47,186 nt of DNA. It comes from an uncultured Lewinella sp. (GTDB lineage: Bacteria; Bacteroidota; Bacteroidia; Chitinophagales; Saprospiraceae). Made by a program: the position numbers and the translations under genes. The stretch's first letter is position 1. Each line of letters opens with the position of its first letter. The stretch spans positions 1 through 47,186 of the forward strand of contig CAJXPD010000047.1 in assembly GCA_913057785.1 (NCBI GenBank), in the 5' to 3' direction. This document shows, piece after piece, positions 34,373 to 43,225 of the stretch. The notes under the pieces are model-generated. The model saw only the letters and a program-made list of their open reading frames with translations. It was not told the origin of the DNA and did no database searches.

Positions 34373-34930
34373 TTAGGTACCTACTACATCTCCATGGGAG
34401 GTAGGATCGGCCTCTGAAATGATCATAGGGATTTCGCTTCTGATGGATTTTCGCTGTGCCTTATTCAGCTCTTCATAAGCTTCCCCAAAATTTTCCTGCG
34501 CCAATTCATCCCATAATTCATTATAGGCTGCGACTATCTCGTTGTAGACACTCAAGTAGGTCTCGTACTGCGTTCCGCGGTCATTTTGCAAAGACACTAC
34601 TGCCTTGGTGGGACTGGACGCCCATAATGGGCTGTTCCCCGGATTGGCGATAAAACGTTTGGTGGTTTCCCGTAAAGAAGAACGACTAGCTAGTTCCCCT
34701 TCAACTAAAAGCTGATTGGCAGCGTTTATTTTGACGGTTAGTACATTGCGATCTGCCAATTTATCGGGAGGGGTGTTGACTTCCCATATCGGCAATCTCA
34801 CCAAAATGCCTTGATCTTCCAAGATTTTAGTCGTAACCAAAAAGAAGATGAGTAATAGAAAAGCGATGTCGGCCATAGAACCGGCATTTACAGCAGGTGA
34901 TTCCCTGCGTGGTCTTCGTCGTGGTAACAT
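34373..34930 (-). CDS. ExbD/TolR-family biopolymer transport protein
   Basis: The ATG at 34930 (MLPRRRPRRES) is preferred over an upstream GTG that would add 16 residues; it gives 185 residues. The basic N-terminus and NAGSMADIAFLLLIFFLVTT, one membrane span with the conserved Asp of MADIA that carries protons, are diagnostic of ExbD/TolR. The periplasmic part is longer than in E. coli ExbD, with a Lys/Glu-rich end. ExbD works with ExbB and TonB to energise outer-membrane transport. Neither is adjacent, so this is a lone copy that must pair with partners elsewhere. It is convergent with rfaE2. Confidence 0.9.
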   Translation of the reverse strand: MLPRRRPRRESPAVNAGSMADIAFLLLIFFLVTTKILEDQGILVRLPIWEVNTPPDKLADRNVLTVKINAANQLLVEGELASRSSLRETTKRFIANPGNSPLWASSPTKAVVSLQNDRGTQYETYLSVYNEIVAAYNELWDELAQENFGEAYEELNKAQRKSIRSEIPMIISEADPTSHGDVVGT

Positions 34931-35301
34931 AGATTTTGAAGCATTTGAAGGCAGGACCTGCTGAAGAAGAAATCCCACCTTAATGAATGAATAGCTGGCA
35001 GCTTCTCGATCTGGTGTCGACGATTACTGATAAAGATGAAAGGGGAATACTTTTTGGCGTAGAATTATTTCAAAAAAATGTAAAAAACAGATTTCGAGGT
35101 TGTTCAGAAATGATTTGTTTGAAATCTGAGTAAAATAATAGAGAAGGGTAGGTAGGCGTCCTATTTCATCCTTCCAATTCACATGGGAAATTACAGTGAT
35201 CTCGGATAGGATATTCTAACGCATAGAACATGTTAGTTTGGGCTGCTAGCCGATTGGTAAAACCCAAACTAACATGTTCTCAGAAGAATAGCCATCTATT
35301 C
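34931..35301. other. Intergenic region with the SulP terminator, about 370 bp
   Basis: No gene is supported. The region contains the 5' flank of exbD (-) and the 18-bp inverted repeat listed separately. The rest is AT-rich with no recognised signal. Confidence 0.5.
35225..35280 (-). terminator. 18-bp perfect inverted repeat after the first SulP gene
   Basis: Arms 35225-35242 and 35263-35280 are perfectly complementary over 18 bp with a 20-base spacer. It starts 22 bp after the SulP stop on the - strand, the position of a terminator, but it is followed by ATGCGTTAGAATAT with no U-run. It could also be a 3'-end stabiliser or a protein-binding palindrome. Confidence 0.6.
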
Positions 35302-36921
35302 TTATCGCGAAACGTCACCAAGCGTTTTGTATAGCTCCTTTTTAGGCGTAAGCCGGAAAAATTCAAGATAACTTGGTGGATTTACCACAGTGCCTCTCTC
35401 TGAGATGAGTTTTATAGTGATATTTCTGATTTTAGCCTTGTATGAAAAATCATCTAATATCTCTATTATATCGTTGTCCAAGTATCGGGTTTTTCTCACA
35501 TCTAATTCTAGAAAGGAGTCTTCAGGCAGGTTGTCCAACTCTTTGAGGATGGCCCCTTTATGAAAAAATGTTACTTGCTCGGCAAGCGTCATTTTTATTG
35601 TATTATCATCAACATCTTCGCCTTCTATGTGAAGAAAATGCGAATTCTGATAGCTTTTTATTAGCACCACAACTATACCCACGAGCAGACCTAATGCTAA
35701 ACCAATGAGCAAGTCTATGAATATTATGCCCAAAACTGTCACTATAAATGGAACAAACTGCTTCCAGCCCAAATCATACATAGTTTTAAAAAGAGCGGGC
35801 TTGGCCAACTTATAGCCTACAATAAAGAGAATAGCCGCTAATACTGAAAGGGGAATCATATTCAGTAATCTGGGTATCAAGATTACTGAAATAAGTAACA
35901 AAAAGCCATGAATAATGGCAGACATTTTTGTTTTATTACCAGATTGGATATTAGCGGAGCTACGTACAATAACCTGGGTAATTGGTAATCCACCTATTAG
36001 ACCAGATAATACATTTCCAGTACCTTGAGCCAATAATTCTCTATTAGTGGGAGTGACCCTTTTCTCTGGATCTAACTTGTCTGTAGCTTCCACACATAAG
36101 AGTGTTTCCAGACTCGCTACTAAGGCAATAGTGAATGCTACCACCCAAATTTCTGGATTTGTTATTGCCGAAAAATTGGGGAAACTAAATTGGGCTAAAA
36201 ATGAAGCGGTGTCTTCAGGCACAGGTACACTCACCAGTTGATTAGCACTAAAACTTATGGAAGAACTCCCCTTAGTCACAGCATAGAAAATAATACCTAC
36301 CACTACTGCTACCAGTGGTCCTTGCACCAGCTGAAATATCTTGGCTTTCTTAGAAAGAACGGTACTCCATAAAATCAGAATCCCCAATGCAATTAAAGCT
36401 ATGACTGTTGGCCCCAAGCTGATATGATTCAGAGAACTGAAAATTTCGGAAAAGGTATTTTCTCCATCCAACTGAAGGAAAGCAAAATCACCCTCTGGGT
36501 CCGCATCCCATCCAAAAAAATGCGGAATCTGCTTCAGAATAATAATAATACCAATACCTGTCAACATGCCTTTGATAACAGATGAGGGAAAGTAGTAACC
36601 AATAATTCCAGCCCTAAGGACACCAAATAGAATTTGGATAACTCCCCCCAATACGACGGCAACAAGGAAGTTTTGATATCCTCCTAGGCTAGAGATTGCG
36701 GCCAATACGATGGCAGCAAGTCCCGCAGCAGGACCACTAACCCCTACCTCTGAGCCACTAATGGCACCTACCACGATGCCCCCAATAATACCGGCGATCA
36801 AGCCCGAGAATAAAGGAGCACCACTAGCTAATGCAATACCTAAACATAAGGGTATTGCTACAAAAAATACCACTATACTAGCGGGTATATCATTCTTTAA
36901 ATAAGAGAGATTACTTTTCAT
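35302..36921 (-). CDS. SulP family anion transporter with STAS domain (copy 1)
   Basis: This 539-residue permease starts YLKNDIPASIVVFFVAIPLC, the classic SulP N-terminus, then GLIAGIIGGIVVGAISGS and VSGPAAGLAAIVLAAI. Later it has ATDKLDPEKRVTPTNREL and GGLPITQVIVRSSANIQSG, with 10-14 membrane spans in total. From about residue 440 a cytoplasmic STAS domain follows (MTLAEQVTFFHKGAILKEL, LDVRKTRYLDNDIIEIL). SulP proteins move sulfate, bicarbonate or other anions, often with Na+ or H+. The copy at 38026 is highly similar along its whole length and divergent. No carbonic anhydrase or sulfate-assimilation gene is near, so the ion is not decided. A promoter candidate lies 31 bp upstream. Confidence 0.92.
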   Translation of the reverse strand: MKSNLSYLKNDIPASIVVFFVAIPLCLGIALASGAPLFSGLIAGIIGGIVVGAISGSEVGVSGPAAGLAAIVLAAISSLGGYQNFLVAVVLGGVIQILFGVLRAGIIGYYFPSSVIKGMLTGIGIIIILKQIPHFFGWDADPEGDFAFLQLDGENTFSEIFSSLNHISLGPTVIALIALGILILWSTVLSKKAKIFQLVQGPLVAVVVGIIFYAVTKGSSSISFSANQLVSVPVPEDTASFLAQFSFPNFSAITNPEIWVVAFTIALVASLETLLCVEATDKLDPEKRVTPTNRELLAQGTGNVLSGLIGGLPITQVIVRSSANIQSGNKTKMSAIIHGFLLLISVILIPRLLNMIPLSVLAAILFIVGYKLAKPALFKTMYDLGWKQFVPFIVTVLGIIFIDLLIGLALGLLVGIVVVLIKSYQNSHFLHIEGEDVDDNTIKMTLAEQVTFFHKGAILKELDNLPEDSFLELDVRKTRYLDNDIIEILDDFSYKAKIRNITIKLISERGTVVNPPSYLEFFRLTPKKELYKTLGDVSR

Positions 36922-36951
36922 CTTAATTTCCGTTAAAACTTAATAGGGTGA

Positions 36952-36982
36952 TAAAGATAAGTGTTTAATCAACAGATGCAAG
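36952..36982 (-). promoter_or_regulatory. Candidate promoter for SulP copy 1
   Basis: Read on -, CTTG (36979-36982) is followed after 19 bp by TATCTTTA (36952-36959), one base off each consensus box. The leader to the ATG at 36921 would be about 25 nt. Confidence 0.4.
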
Positions 36983-37123
36983 TAACACTTGTGTATATAA
37001 TAGTATCAGAAGTAAAAGTAATAGTTTTACCAAATAACATGGACCGATCTTATTGCATAAAGATGCAACAAGGCTGGTAGAGAGCTATATATCTTATCAA
37101 GCGTATTCAAGTTCATCTTCAAA

Positions 37124-37276
37124 TCAAGGAGAATACTCACCGGAGTCTTGTACCCTTAAAAACAAGGTTTTCCCATCAGGAGCAAACCACGGTCCTGGTG
37201 AGCATAATTGACTGTGCAGATTTTCAAAACCGTCAAAAGCAGTTTGCTCATCATGCTTAGACGCTGACCATGTCCA
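37124..37276 (-). pseudogene. C-terminal remnant resembling a DUF839/PhoX-type phosphatase
   Basis: On - a 50-codon frame runs from just after a TAA (37277-37279) to a TGA at 37124-37126. It has no start codon before the conserved part. It reads WTWSASKHDEQTAFDGFEN, then LCSPGPWFAPDGKTLFLRVQ and DSGEYSP. The GPxFxPDGKTLFxxVQxxGE pattern is that of the last blades of the PhoX/DUF839 beta-propeller, a calcium-dependent secreted phosphatase family. Only the 3' end of such a gene is left, the rest being absent upstream. The match is from memory of the family pattern, so another beta-propeller is possible. Confidence 0.45.
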
Positions 37277-37351
37277 TTAATTATTTCGGGAAGGGCTTCT
37301 TTTAGCCCCTTTTCTGTATCCCTACTAAAGGTCAGGCAGGTTTCATAGGGA

Positions 37352-37421
37352 GTGATTGGGGGGCAGTAAATTGTTGATTAGTACATACAATTTACCTATT
37401 CTCCCAATCACTCAATTTTTT
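37352..37421 (+). terminator. Orphan Rho-independent terminator on +
   Basis: Arms 37352-37360 with 37403-37411 (9 bp) and 37367-37374 with 37387-37394 (8 bp) form a two-part stem with an internal loop. It is followed by CAATTTTTT (T6 at 37416-37421). On - there is no U-run. No + strand gene lies upstream as far back as 36922, so the transcript it ends is unknown. Confidence 0.65.
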
Positions 37422-37556
37422 GTCCTGTAGTTAACAGGCAAAATCTAAAACCTTTTTCTATTTGAAGGCGTTTTACTTCCGTGTCTTCCCATTATACTCT
37501 TTCAAGAAATAGTAAAACTATTATTTTCAAAGGATTTTTATTTTCTTTACATTAGG

Positions 37557-37895
37557 ATGAAAGCCTCACCAACATACCGAATATACCCTAAAAATAGCAC
37601 TAGCAGCAGATTGTTGCCCGCCGTTTTTGTATTGTTGGTATTGCTCTTGGGTTATAATTCATGGGCGACAAGTCAAGACATTGTATTTGCTGTAGAATGT
37701 GTAGAGGTTGTCGACTCAGTTGAAGAAGAAGATGAAGACAAAGATTACGATCTTGAAGTTCTACAAGACGATGATTTTTGCCATCCTTTAGCTTATTTTG
37801 TTTTAGCACAAGTTGATGAAGTCAACGCTCATTTTTCTTCCGTTCCTCCAGGGCTTGATTTTCGATTCGCTCCTCTCTTACCTCCAGAAATATAA
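37557..37895 (+). CDS. Small acidic exported or anchored protein of unknown function
   Basis: I do not recognise this 112-residue protein. It has a basic start, a hydrophobic span at about residues 18-38 (LLPAVFVLLVLLLGYNSWA) that can serve as a signal or anchor, and then a strongly acidic stretch at about 52-75 (DSVEEEDEDKDYDLEVLQDD). The end is FRFAPLLPPEI. One Cys lies at about residue 48 and another at about 77. It lies 130 bp upstream of SulP copy 2 on the same strand and may be cotranscribed. The acidic loop could bind cations, but this is speculation. The frame is well formed and starts with ATG. Confidence 0.6.
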   Translation: MKASPTYRIYPKNSTSSRLLPAVFVLLVLLLGYNSWATSQDIVFAVECVEVVDSVEEEDEDKDYDLEVLQDDDFCHPLAYFVLAQVDEVNAHFSSVPPGLDFRFAPLLPPEI

Positions 37896-38025
37896 ATGTT
37901 TGGGGCTTGTCCCTTCTCGATAATTATCTGAATACACAATTTTCATCTTACAATTCATTTACCAATCCACCTTGAACATAACTTAAGGTTTGGGATTTAT
38001 TATTCCAAAAAAATCAGTATCGCTG

Positions 38026-39663
38026 ATGAGTTCACAAAACAAAAACGGAATATTTAGTCATCTAAAATCTGATATTCCCGCTAGTATAGTGGTGTTTCTT
38101 GTAGCTGTTCCCCTATGTTTGGGAATTGCATTAGCTTCCGGAGCACCTTTATTTTCAGGTATTATTGCAGGTATCGTTGGAGGTATCGTAGTTGGAGCAT
38201 TTAGTGGTTCCCAGCTGGGTGTAAGTGGTCCTGCTGCGGGTTTGGCTGTAATCGTTCTAACTGCAATCCAAGATTTAGGTGCTTTCGAAATATTCCTTTT
38301 GGCAGTATTCCTTTCTGGTATTATCCAGATCGCCTTAGGATTCGCCAAAGCAGGTATTATTGGCTATTACTTCCCTTCTTCCGTGATTAAGGGAATGTTA
38401 GCCGGTATTGGTGTCATCATTATTTTAAAGCAAATTCCGCATGCGGTAGGATATGATAAAGACTATGAAGGAAGCTTAGCTTTCAATAACCCTGATGGTC
38501 ACAATACTTTTTCTGAGTTAATGTACATGATGGAGGCGATCACTCCTGGGGCTGTCATCATTGCTGTCTTATCAATGGCTATTTTGGTCCTTTGGGAGCG
38601 CCCATTCATGAAGAAAATATCCTTGTTTAAAATTGTACAGGGACCTCTTGTTGTAGTGGCTCTAGGAATTATCTTGAACCTAGTTTTTGCTTCTACAGGC
38701 AACTTAGCATTGTCGACGGAGCAATTAGTAAATATTCCTGTAGCGGAATCTCTATCCGGGTTCTTTGGGCAATTTACCTTCCCTGATTTTAGTCAGTTGA
38801 CAAATCCGGCGATCTATATGACTGCTGTTACGATTGCAGTGGTAGCAAGTTTGGAAACCTTACTTTGCCTAGAGGCGACGGATAAGCTAGATCCTCACAA
38901 GCGAGTTACGCCAGCTAATCAGGAACTGAAAGCACAGGGTATAGGAAATATGCTTTCTGGTTTGATTGGTGGTTTGCCTGTTACACAAGTAATCGTGCGT
39001 AGTTCGACCAATATTCAGTCTGGTGGTCAGACGAAAATGTCCGCGATTATCCACGGTATGTTATTATTGGGATGTGCAATGGCTATTCCAAACATCTTGA
39101 ATTTGATTCCTCTTTCTAGTTTGGCGGCTATCCTATTTGTAGTGGGTTATAAGTTGGCCAAGCCAGTATTGTTCCGGCAGATGTATAAGTTGGGATGGTC
39201 TCACTTTGTACCATTCATTGTTACCATCGTGGGTATCGTACTAACAGACCTTCTAATGGGTATTGGTTTAGGCTTGGTTGTAGCCATCTTCTTTGTACTA
39301 TACAACAACTACAAGCGACCATACCTTTTCAAAGAATCTGAATACAAATCAGGAGAACCAATTCGTCTTGAATTAGCGGAAGATGTAACCTTCTTGCACA
39401 AGGCTAATATTCTAAAGACTTTAAGTCAAATTCCTGATAACTCAACAGTTATTATCGATGCATCGCGCTCAATTAATATTGATCAAGATGTGATTGAAAT
39501 CATAGAAGACTTTAAGGCTAGTGCTCAGTATCGGTCTATTGAAGTGCAGTCAATTTCGAGGAAGAATCCAAGTTTACCAGATCAGGTTAAGCAATTCCAA
39601 GTTGCGGTGTTGAATGGAACACAAACCAATGGTAAAGAGGATAAGATGTATGCCGATGCTTAA
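38026..39663 (+). CDS. SulP family anion transporter with STAS domain (copy 2)
   Basis: The ATG at 38026 (MSSQNKNGIFSHL) is preferred; an upstream TTG frame would add 12 residues. The 545 residues repeat the features of copy 1: LKSDIPASIVVFLVAVPLCL, GIIAGIVGGIVVGAFSGSQ, VSGPAAGLAVIVLTAI, ATDKLDPHKRVTPANQEL and GGLPVTQVIVRSSTNIQSGG. A C-terminal STAS domain follows from about residue 440 (LELAEDVTFLHKANILKTL). The STAS region differs more between copies than the membrane part, suggesting different regulation. The tail extends about 25 residues beyond copy 1. A terminator follows. Anion specificity is not set by the sequence. Confidence 0.92.
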   Translation: MSSQNKNGIFSHLKSDIPASIVVFLVAVPLCLGIALASGAPLFSGIIAGIVGGIVVGAFSGSQLGVSGPAAGLAVIVLTAIQDLGAFEIFLLAVFLSGIIQIALGFAKAGIIGYYFPSSVIKGMLAGIGVIIILKQIPHAVGYDKDYEGSLAFNNPDGHNTFSELMYMMEAITPGAVIIAVLSMAILVLWERPFMKKISLFKIVQGPLVVVALGIILNLVFASTGNLALSTEQLVNIPVAESLSGFFGQFTFPDFSQLTNPAIYMTAVTIAVVASLETLLCLEATDKLDPHKRVTPANQELKAQGIGNMLSGLIGGLPVTQVIVRSSTNIQSGGQTKMSAIIHGMLLLGCAMAIPNILNLIPLSSLAAILFVVGYKLAKPVLFRQMYKLGWSHFVPFIVTIVGIVLTDLLMGIGLGLVVAIFFVLYNNYKRPYLFKESEYKSGEPIRLELAEDVTFLHKANILKTLSQIPDNSTVIIDASRSINIDQDVIEIIEDFKASAQYRSIEVQSISRKNPSLPDQVKQFQVAVLNGTQTNGKEDKMYADA

Positions 39664-39730
39664 AGGTCATTAGACTAGTCTCCTCTCCTTTCTTTTGGAT
39701 ACTATTTTGGTTTAATAATGATCATATATC

Positions 39731-39757
39731 GCCCCTGTCTTTTTGTAAGGCAGGGGC
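39731..39757 (+). terminator. Terminator after SulP copy 2
   Basis: An 11-bp stem (39731-39741 with 39747-39757), with one G-U pair in + strand RNA, closes a 5-base loop. It is followed by CTTTCAATGTGCTTT, a moderate U-tract. It separates the SulP gene from the hexosaminidase gene. Confidence 0.72.
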
Positions 39758-39845
39758 CTTTCAATGTGCTTTACCCAATAAATCATTCCAGTATTCAAAA
39801 TTTTACTAATTTCCTCCAATAGAAAAACCAATAGATAATCATTCC

Positions 39846-42401
39846 ATGCAAAGACTATTTATCGTCTTTTTGATCCTTTCCTGCAGCTTCGCCTGCACAT
39901 CTGAGAAAGAAATGAACCTAGGGCAACAACTAGCAGAATTATCCGTCCAATGGCAACTAGTCAGTAATCAAATTGGAGAAGAGGCCGGCTACAGATCCCG
40001 ATTCACCATTACTAATAATAGCTCGAGAGCTTTTACCGGTTCCGATTGGAGTCTGTACTATAATCAGACTAACCGAAAGGTAAAGCCTGGCTCCACACAA
40101 GGACCAGCAGTGGTGGAATTGCTAAAGGGAGATTTCTATAGATTACAACCTTCAGCGGACTTTTCCATCCCCGCGGGTGAAAGTATCGATATTGACTGGG
40201 ACCTTGACGCTTGGGGCATCAAGGAGTCTGATGCACCACTGGGACTGTATTTTGCCTATGATGAGGCGGAGGAGAGTGCTAAGATTGTGAAAGTTTCAGA
40301 CTATGAAGTCCTCCCCTTCACAAAAGCCGAACAGATCAACCGATTCACCAGCGACAAAACCCCAATCCCTTCAGCAGGAAATCGCTTTGAACAGAACACC
40401 AGAGTACAGCTATTGCCAGCAGAGGAAATTGCACCGGTTGTTCCGGCACCACAATCATATCAGCGAAAACCTGGAGGTTTCTCCTGGTCAGAAGCGGTGG
40501 TCGTTAATTATGATAAGCAATTGGTGAAAGAGGTTGAGTATCTCTCTGGTTACCTGGAATCGCACTTCAATAAGAAAATTAAGCTGGTAGAAGGTGCAGG
40601 TGACGGGCAGGTCCAGATTAATTTGGGATCTGCTAAGCAAGCAGAAGGCTATCGCTTAGTGGTAACTCCAGAAGGTATTGATATCATTGGTCAAGACCCC
40701 GCTGGTGTGTTTTACGGAATCCAGTCTTTCCTAGGCTTGGTCCCCGTAGCCAATTATGAGGAGAAAGGTACAGCCCTGGAGATTCCCGCCATTTCTATAG
40801 AGGATGCACCCGGATTCTCTTATCGGGGGCTACACTTAGATTTAGCTAGAAACTTCAATAGTCCTGCCACGGTCAAAAAGGTAATCGAGCTGATGGGCTT
40901 TTACAAGCTGAACAAGTTGCATCTACATCTTACTGACGATGAAGGATGGCGTTTAGAGATCGAGGAATTACCGGAGTTAACAGCTATTGGGTCAAGGAGG
41001 GGGCATACTAGGACAGAAACAGAGTACTTACAACCCGCTTATGGATCCGGGCCTGATCCAGATGATCCCAACTCGCATGGAAATGGATTCATCAGCAGAG
41101 CAGAATTTAAAGAAATTATCCGCTTAGCGCACGATCGGCACATTGAGGTTATTCCAGAACTGAATGTACCAGGCCACGCCCGGGCAGCTATTAAATCTAT
41201 GGAAGCTCGTTACCGACGACTTATGGAGGCCGGCGAACAAGAGGCCGCAGAACAGTATTTACTGACAGACTTTGAGGATCAGTCCAAATATGAAAGCGTT
41301 CAATTCTATCCGGACAATGTAGTTTGTGTATGTAAGGAGTCGGTCTATCAATTCTATGAAACGATAGTAGATGATGTAGTCGAAATGTTTGCGGAAGCGG
41401 AAGTACCACTAAAAACGATACATACAGGAGGGGACGAGGTGCCTGCAGGTGTTTGGACGGATTCTCCCGTTTGCCGTGAATTAATAGCAAAAGATCCTTC
41501 CGTGAAGAGTCCTGCAGATCTATCGACCTATTTTATTGGTCGCATCAATAAGATACTGACGGAGCGAGGATTGGTGACTGCGGGTTGGGAAGAGATAGCC
41601 ATGAAAAAGCAGGCGGATGGGAGCTATATCGCGCATCCCGATTTTGTTGACGCTAACTTTCTACCGTATGTCTGGCAGAATTTGTGGGGTAATCAAGATC
41701 TAGGGCATCGCCTTGCCAATGCTGGCTACCCAATTGTAATCTGTAATGTAACGAATCTATACTTTGACTTGGCCTACGATAAAGATCCAGAGGAACCCGG
41801 ATTCTACTGGGGAGGATTCATAGATACTCGCAAGGCTTATGAGATATTACCCTATGACGTGTTAAAGTCAACCACCCATGATCCTTTGGGCAATGCGTTT
41901 GACCCAGAGAAAGATTACAAGGATATGGCTCCGCTCAAAGCGCCGCAAAATGTCCGAGGTATCCAAGGAGAATTGTGGAGTGAAACGGTCAAAGGGGCTT
42001 CCATGCTCGAATATTATCTGCTACCTAAATTGATGGGATTGGCAGAGCGGGCTTGGAACCCTAGACCAGACTGGGGAAATATCGAAGACCAGGAGCAGCG
42101 GGCTGCGGCATTGGATCAAGCTTGGAATGAATTTGCCAATGTATTAGGACAGAAAGAGCTAAAGCGTTTGGACTACTTATTCGGAGGATTCGATTTTCGC
42201 TTGCCCCTTCCCGGAGCTGTTATCGAAGACGGAAAGCTGAGTGCCAATATTGCGTTTCCAGGCTTAGACCTTTACTTGGCGGATGGATCTCTCTATGAAG
42301 GGCCAATAGATATCACGGAAGATATACAACTGGAGGCTAGAACAGCTAAGCGTAAGAGTAGGGCGGTAATTGTCAAAAAGCCAGGTAATATCCTGGATTA
42401 A
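39846..42401 (+). CDS. GH20 beta-N-acetylhexosaminidase lipoprotein (chitobiase type)
   Basis: The 851 residues begin with a lipoprotein signal (LILSCSFAC, lipidated Cys17). The N-terminal part (about 30-170, VQWQLVSNQIGEEAGYRSRF) resembles the carbohydrate-binding-like CHB_HEX domain, followed by a GH20b domain (about 200-325, VVPAPQSYQRKPGGFSWSEA). The catalytic barrel has FSYRGLHLDLARNF, NKLHLHLTDDEGWRLEIEEL and the Asp530-Glu531 pair in IHTGGDEVPAGVW. A CHB_HEX_C-like tail ends the protein. Such enzymes remove GlcNAc/GalNAc from chitobiose or glycans at the outer membrane. The full domain set is that of chitin-degrading enzymes. It starts after a terminator and is followed by a thioredoxin lipoprotein gene. 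Confidence 0.93.
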   Translation: MQRLFIVFLILSCSFACTSEKEMNLGQQLAELSVQWQLVSNQIGEEAGYRSRFTITNNSSRAFTGSDWSLYYNQTNRKVKPGSTQGPAVVELLKGDFYRLQPSADFSIPAGESIDIDWDLDAWGIKESDAPLGLYFAYDEAEESAKIVKVSDYEVLPFTKAEQINRFTSDKTPIPSAGNRFEQNTRVQLLPAEEIAPVVPAPQSYQRKPGGFSWSEAVVVNYDKQLVKEVEYLSGYLESHFNKKIKLVEGAGDGQVQINLGSAKQAEGYRLVVTPEGIDIIGQDPAGVFYGIQSFLGLVPVANYEEKGTALEIPAISIEDAPGFSYRGLHLDLARNFNSPATVKKVIELMGFYKLNKLHLHLTDDEGWRLEIEELPELTAIGSRRGHTRTETEYLQPAYGSGPDPDDPNSHGNGFISRAEFKEIIRLAHDRHIEVIPELNVPGHARAAIKSMEARYRRLMEAGEQEAAEQYLLTDFEDQSKYESVQFYPDNVVCVCKESVYQFYETIVDDVVEMFAEAEVPLKTIHTGGDEVPAGVWTDSPVCRELIAKDPSVKSPADLSTYFIGRINKILTERGLVTAGWEEIAMKKQADGSYIAHPDFVDANFLPYVWQNLWGNQDLGHRLANAGYPIVICNVTNLYFDLAYDKDPEEPGFYWGGFIDTRKAYEILPYDVLKSTTHDPLGNAFDPEKDYKDMAPLKAPQNVRGIQGELWSETVKGASMLEYYLLPKLMGLAERAWNPRPDWGNIEDQEQRAAALDQAWNEFANVLGQKELKRLDYLFGGFDFRLPLPGAVIEDGKLSANIAFPGLDLYLADGSLYEGPIDITEDIQLEARTAKRKSRAVIVKKPGNILD

Positions 42402-42540
42402 GGGATAGAAAGTGGGGTTCTAGAACAGGTTGTAGACCCAATTTCCACCAATAAATCCAACCGTCATAGTTCGGACATATCCAATTAAATGGGGCAACTT
42501 TGGGTCATCAAACCTGTTAAACAATTTAAAAGCTTTTCTC

Positions 42541-43122
42541 ATGAAAATACGTAACGCATCCACCATCACTTGGCTTTTCTTAATGTCTTTGTTGGTCACC
42601 AGCTGTAATTCGCAAACCAACACAAGTGCAGAGGCTCAAAACGAAACTTCCCCTGCAGCGGTTGGGCAGCAAGTAGTGAATAAGACGAATCCACATTATG
42701 TTGAAGGAGGAATCAAGTGGATGACTTTCGAAGAAGCCCTGGCCGCGAACCAGAAGGAGCAACGCAAGATCTTTATTGATGTATATACAGATTGGTGTGG
42801 ATGGTGTAAAGTCATGGACAAGAAAACTTTTACGGATCAAACCGTGATCGACTATATGAACGAGCATTATTATGCGGTGAAGTTCAATGCAGAGAAAGAG
42901 GACCCCATTGTCTTTCAAGGCAAAAACTTTGAATTGGTAGATGGTGGTCGCCGACCTATTCATACCCTGGCCTATGCTATGTTAGATGGTCAATTGAGTT
43001 ACCCATCCTATGTGTACTTCAATGAAAGTGTACAGAGAATCACAATTAGCAAGGGATTCAAAGAAGCTGGTCGTTTTCTGAAAGAACTGGAGACGATTGA
43101 ACAGAATGGAGGCGGTATCTAG
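42541..43122 (+). CDS. Thioredoxin-fold lipoprotein
   Basis: The 193 residues start with a lipoprotein signal ending LVTSC (lipidated Cys22) and a Gln/Thr/Ala-rich linker. From about residue 58 a thioredoxin domain of the DUF255/DsbD-gamma type follows, with IFIDVYTDWCGWCKVMDKKT and active-site Cys86 and Cys89. The later YVYFNESVQRITISKGF supplies the remaining strands. It probably acts as an envelope thiol reductase or sensor. It lies 139 bp after the hexosaminidase gene on the same strand and ends before a strong terminator. Confidence 0.85.
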   Translation: MKIRNASTITWLFLMSLLVTSCNSQTNTSAEAQNETSPAAVGQQVVNKTNPHYVEGGIKWMTFEEALAANQKEQRKIFIDVYTDWCGWCKVMDKKTFTDQTVIDYMNEHYYAVKFNAEKEDPIVFQGKNFELVDGGRRPIHTLAYAMLDGQLSYPSYVYFNESVQRITISKGFKEAGRFLKELETIEQNGGGI

Positions 43123-43150
43123 ACATTTACGGCTTAGTACTGCTCAAGTT

Positions 43151-43199
43151 AAAAAGGCGTTGGTTCTTAGGGTTACTCCGACTGAATCAACGCCTTTTT
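43151..43199. terminator. Bidirectional terminator between the thioredoxin and DUF2306 genes
   Basis: A 12-bp perfect stem (43151-43162 with 43188-43199), extended to 16 bp by one G-U pair on +, has A5 and T5 at its base. On + it is followed by GTTTTAGGG. The symmetric A/T ends let it serve the convergent DUF2306 gene too. Confidence 0.85.
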
Positions 43200-43225
43200 G
43201 TTTTAGGGTAGATTTAATTGTGGAT

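Larger units (their letters stand above)
36983..37556. other. Gene-poor interval between the SulP gene and the small acidic protein gene
   Basis: About 570 bp without an intact gene. It holds a coding remnant (37124-37276, -), a weak 5-bp GGGCT/AGCCC stem with a T-rich tail (37293-37313), and a strong orphan terminator on + (37352-37421). The remainder, including the AT-rich stretch before 37557, shows no clear promoter. Confidence 0.5.

Noticed and set aside
37081..37200. A frameshift in the phosphatase-like remnant
   Set aside because: A first reading suggested one, but recounting the A-run at 37158-37162 shows five bases and a continuous frame; the remnant is truncated, not frameshifted.
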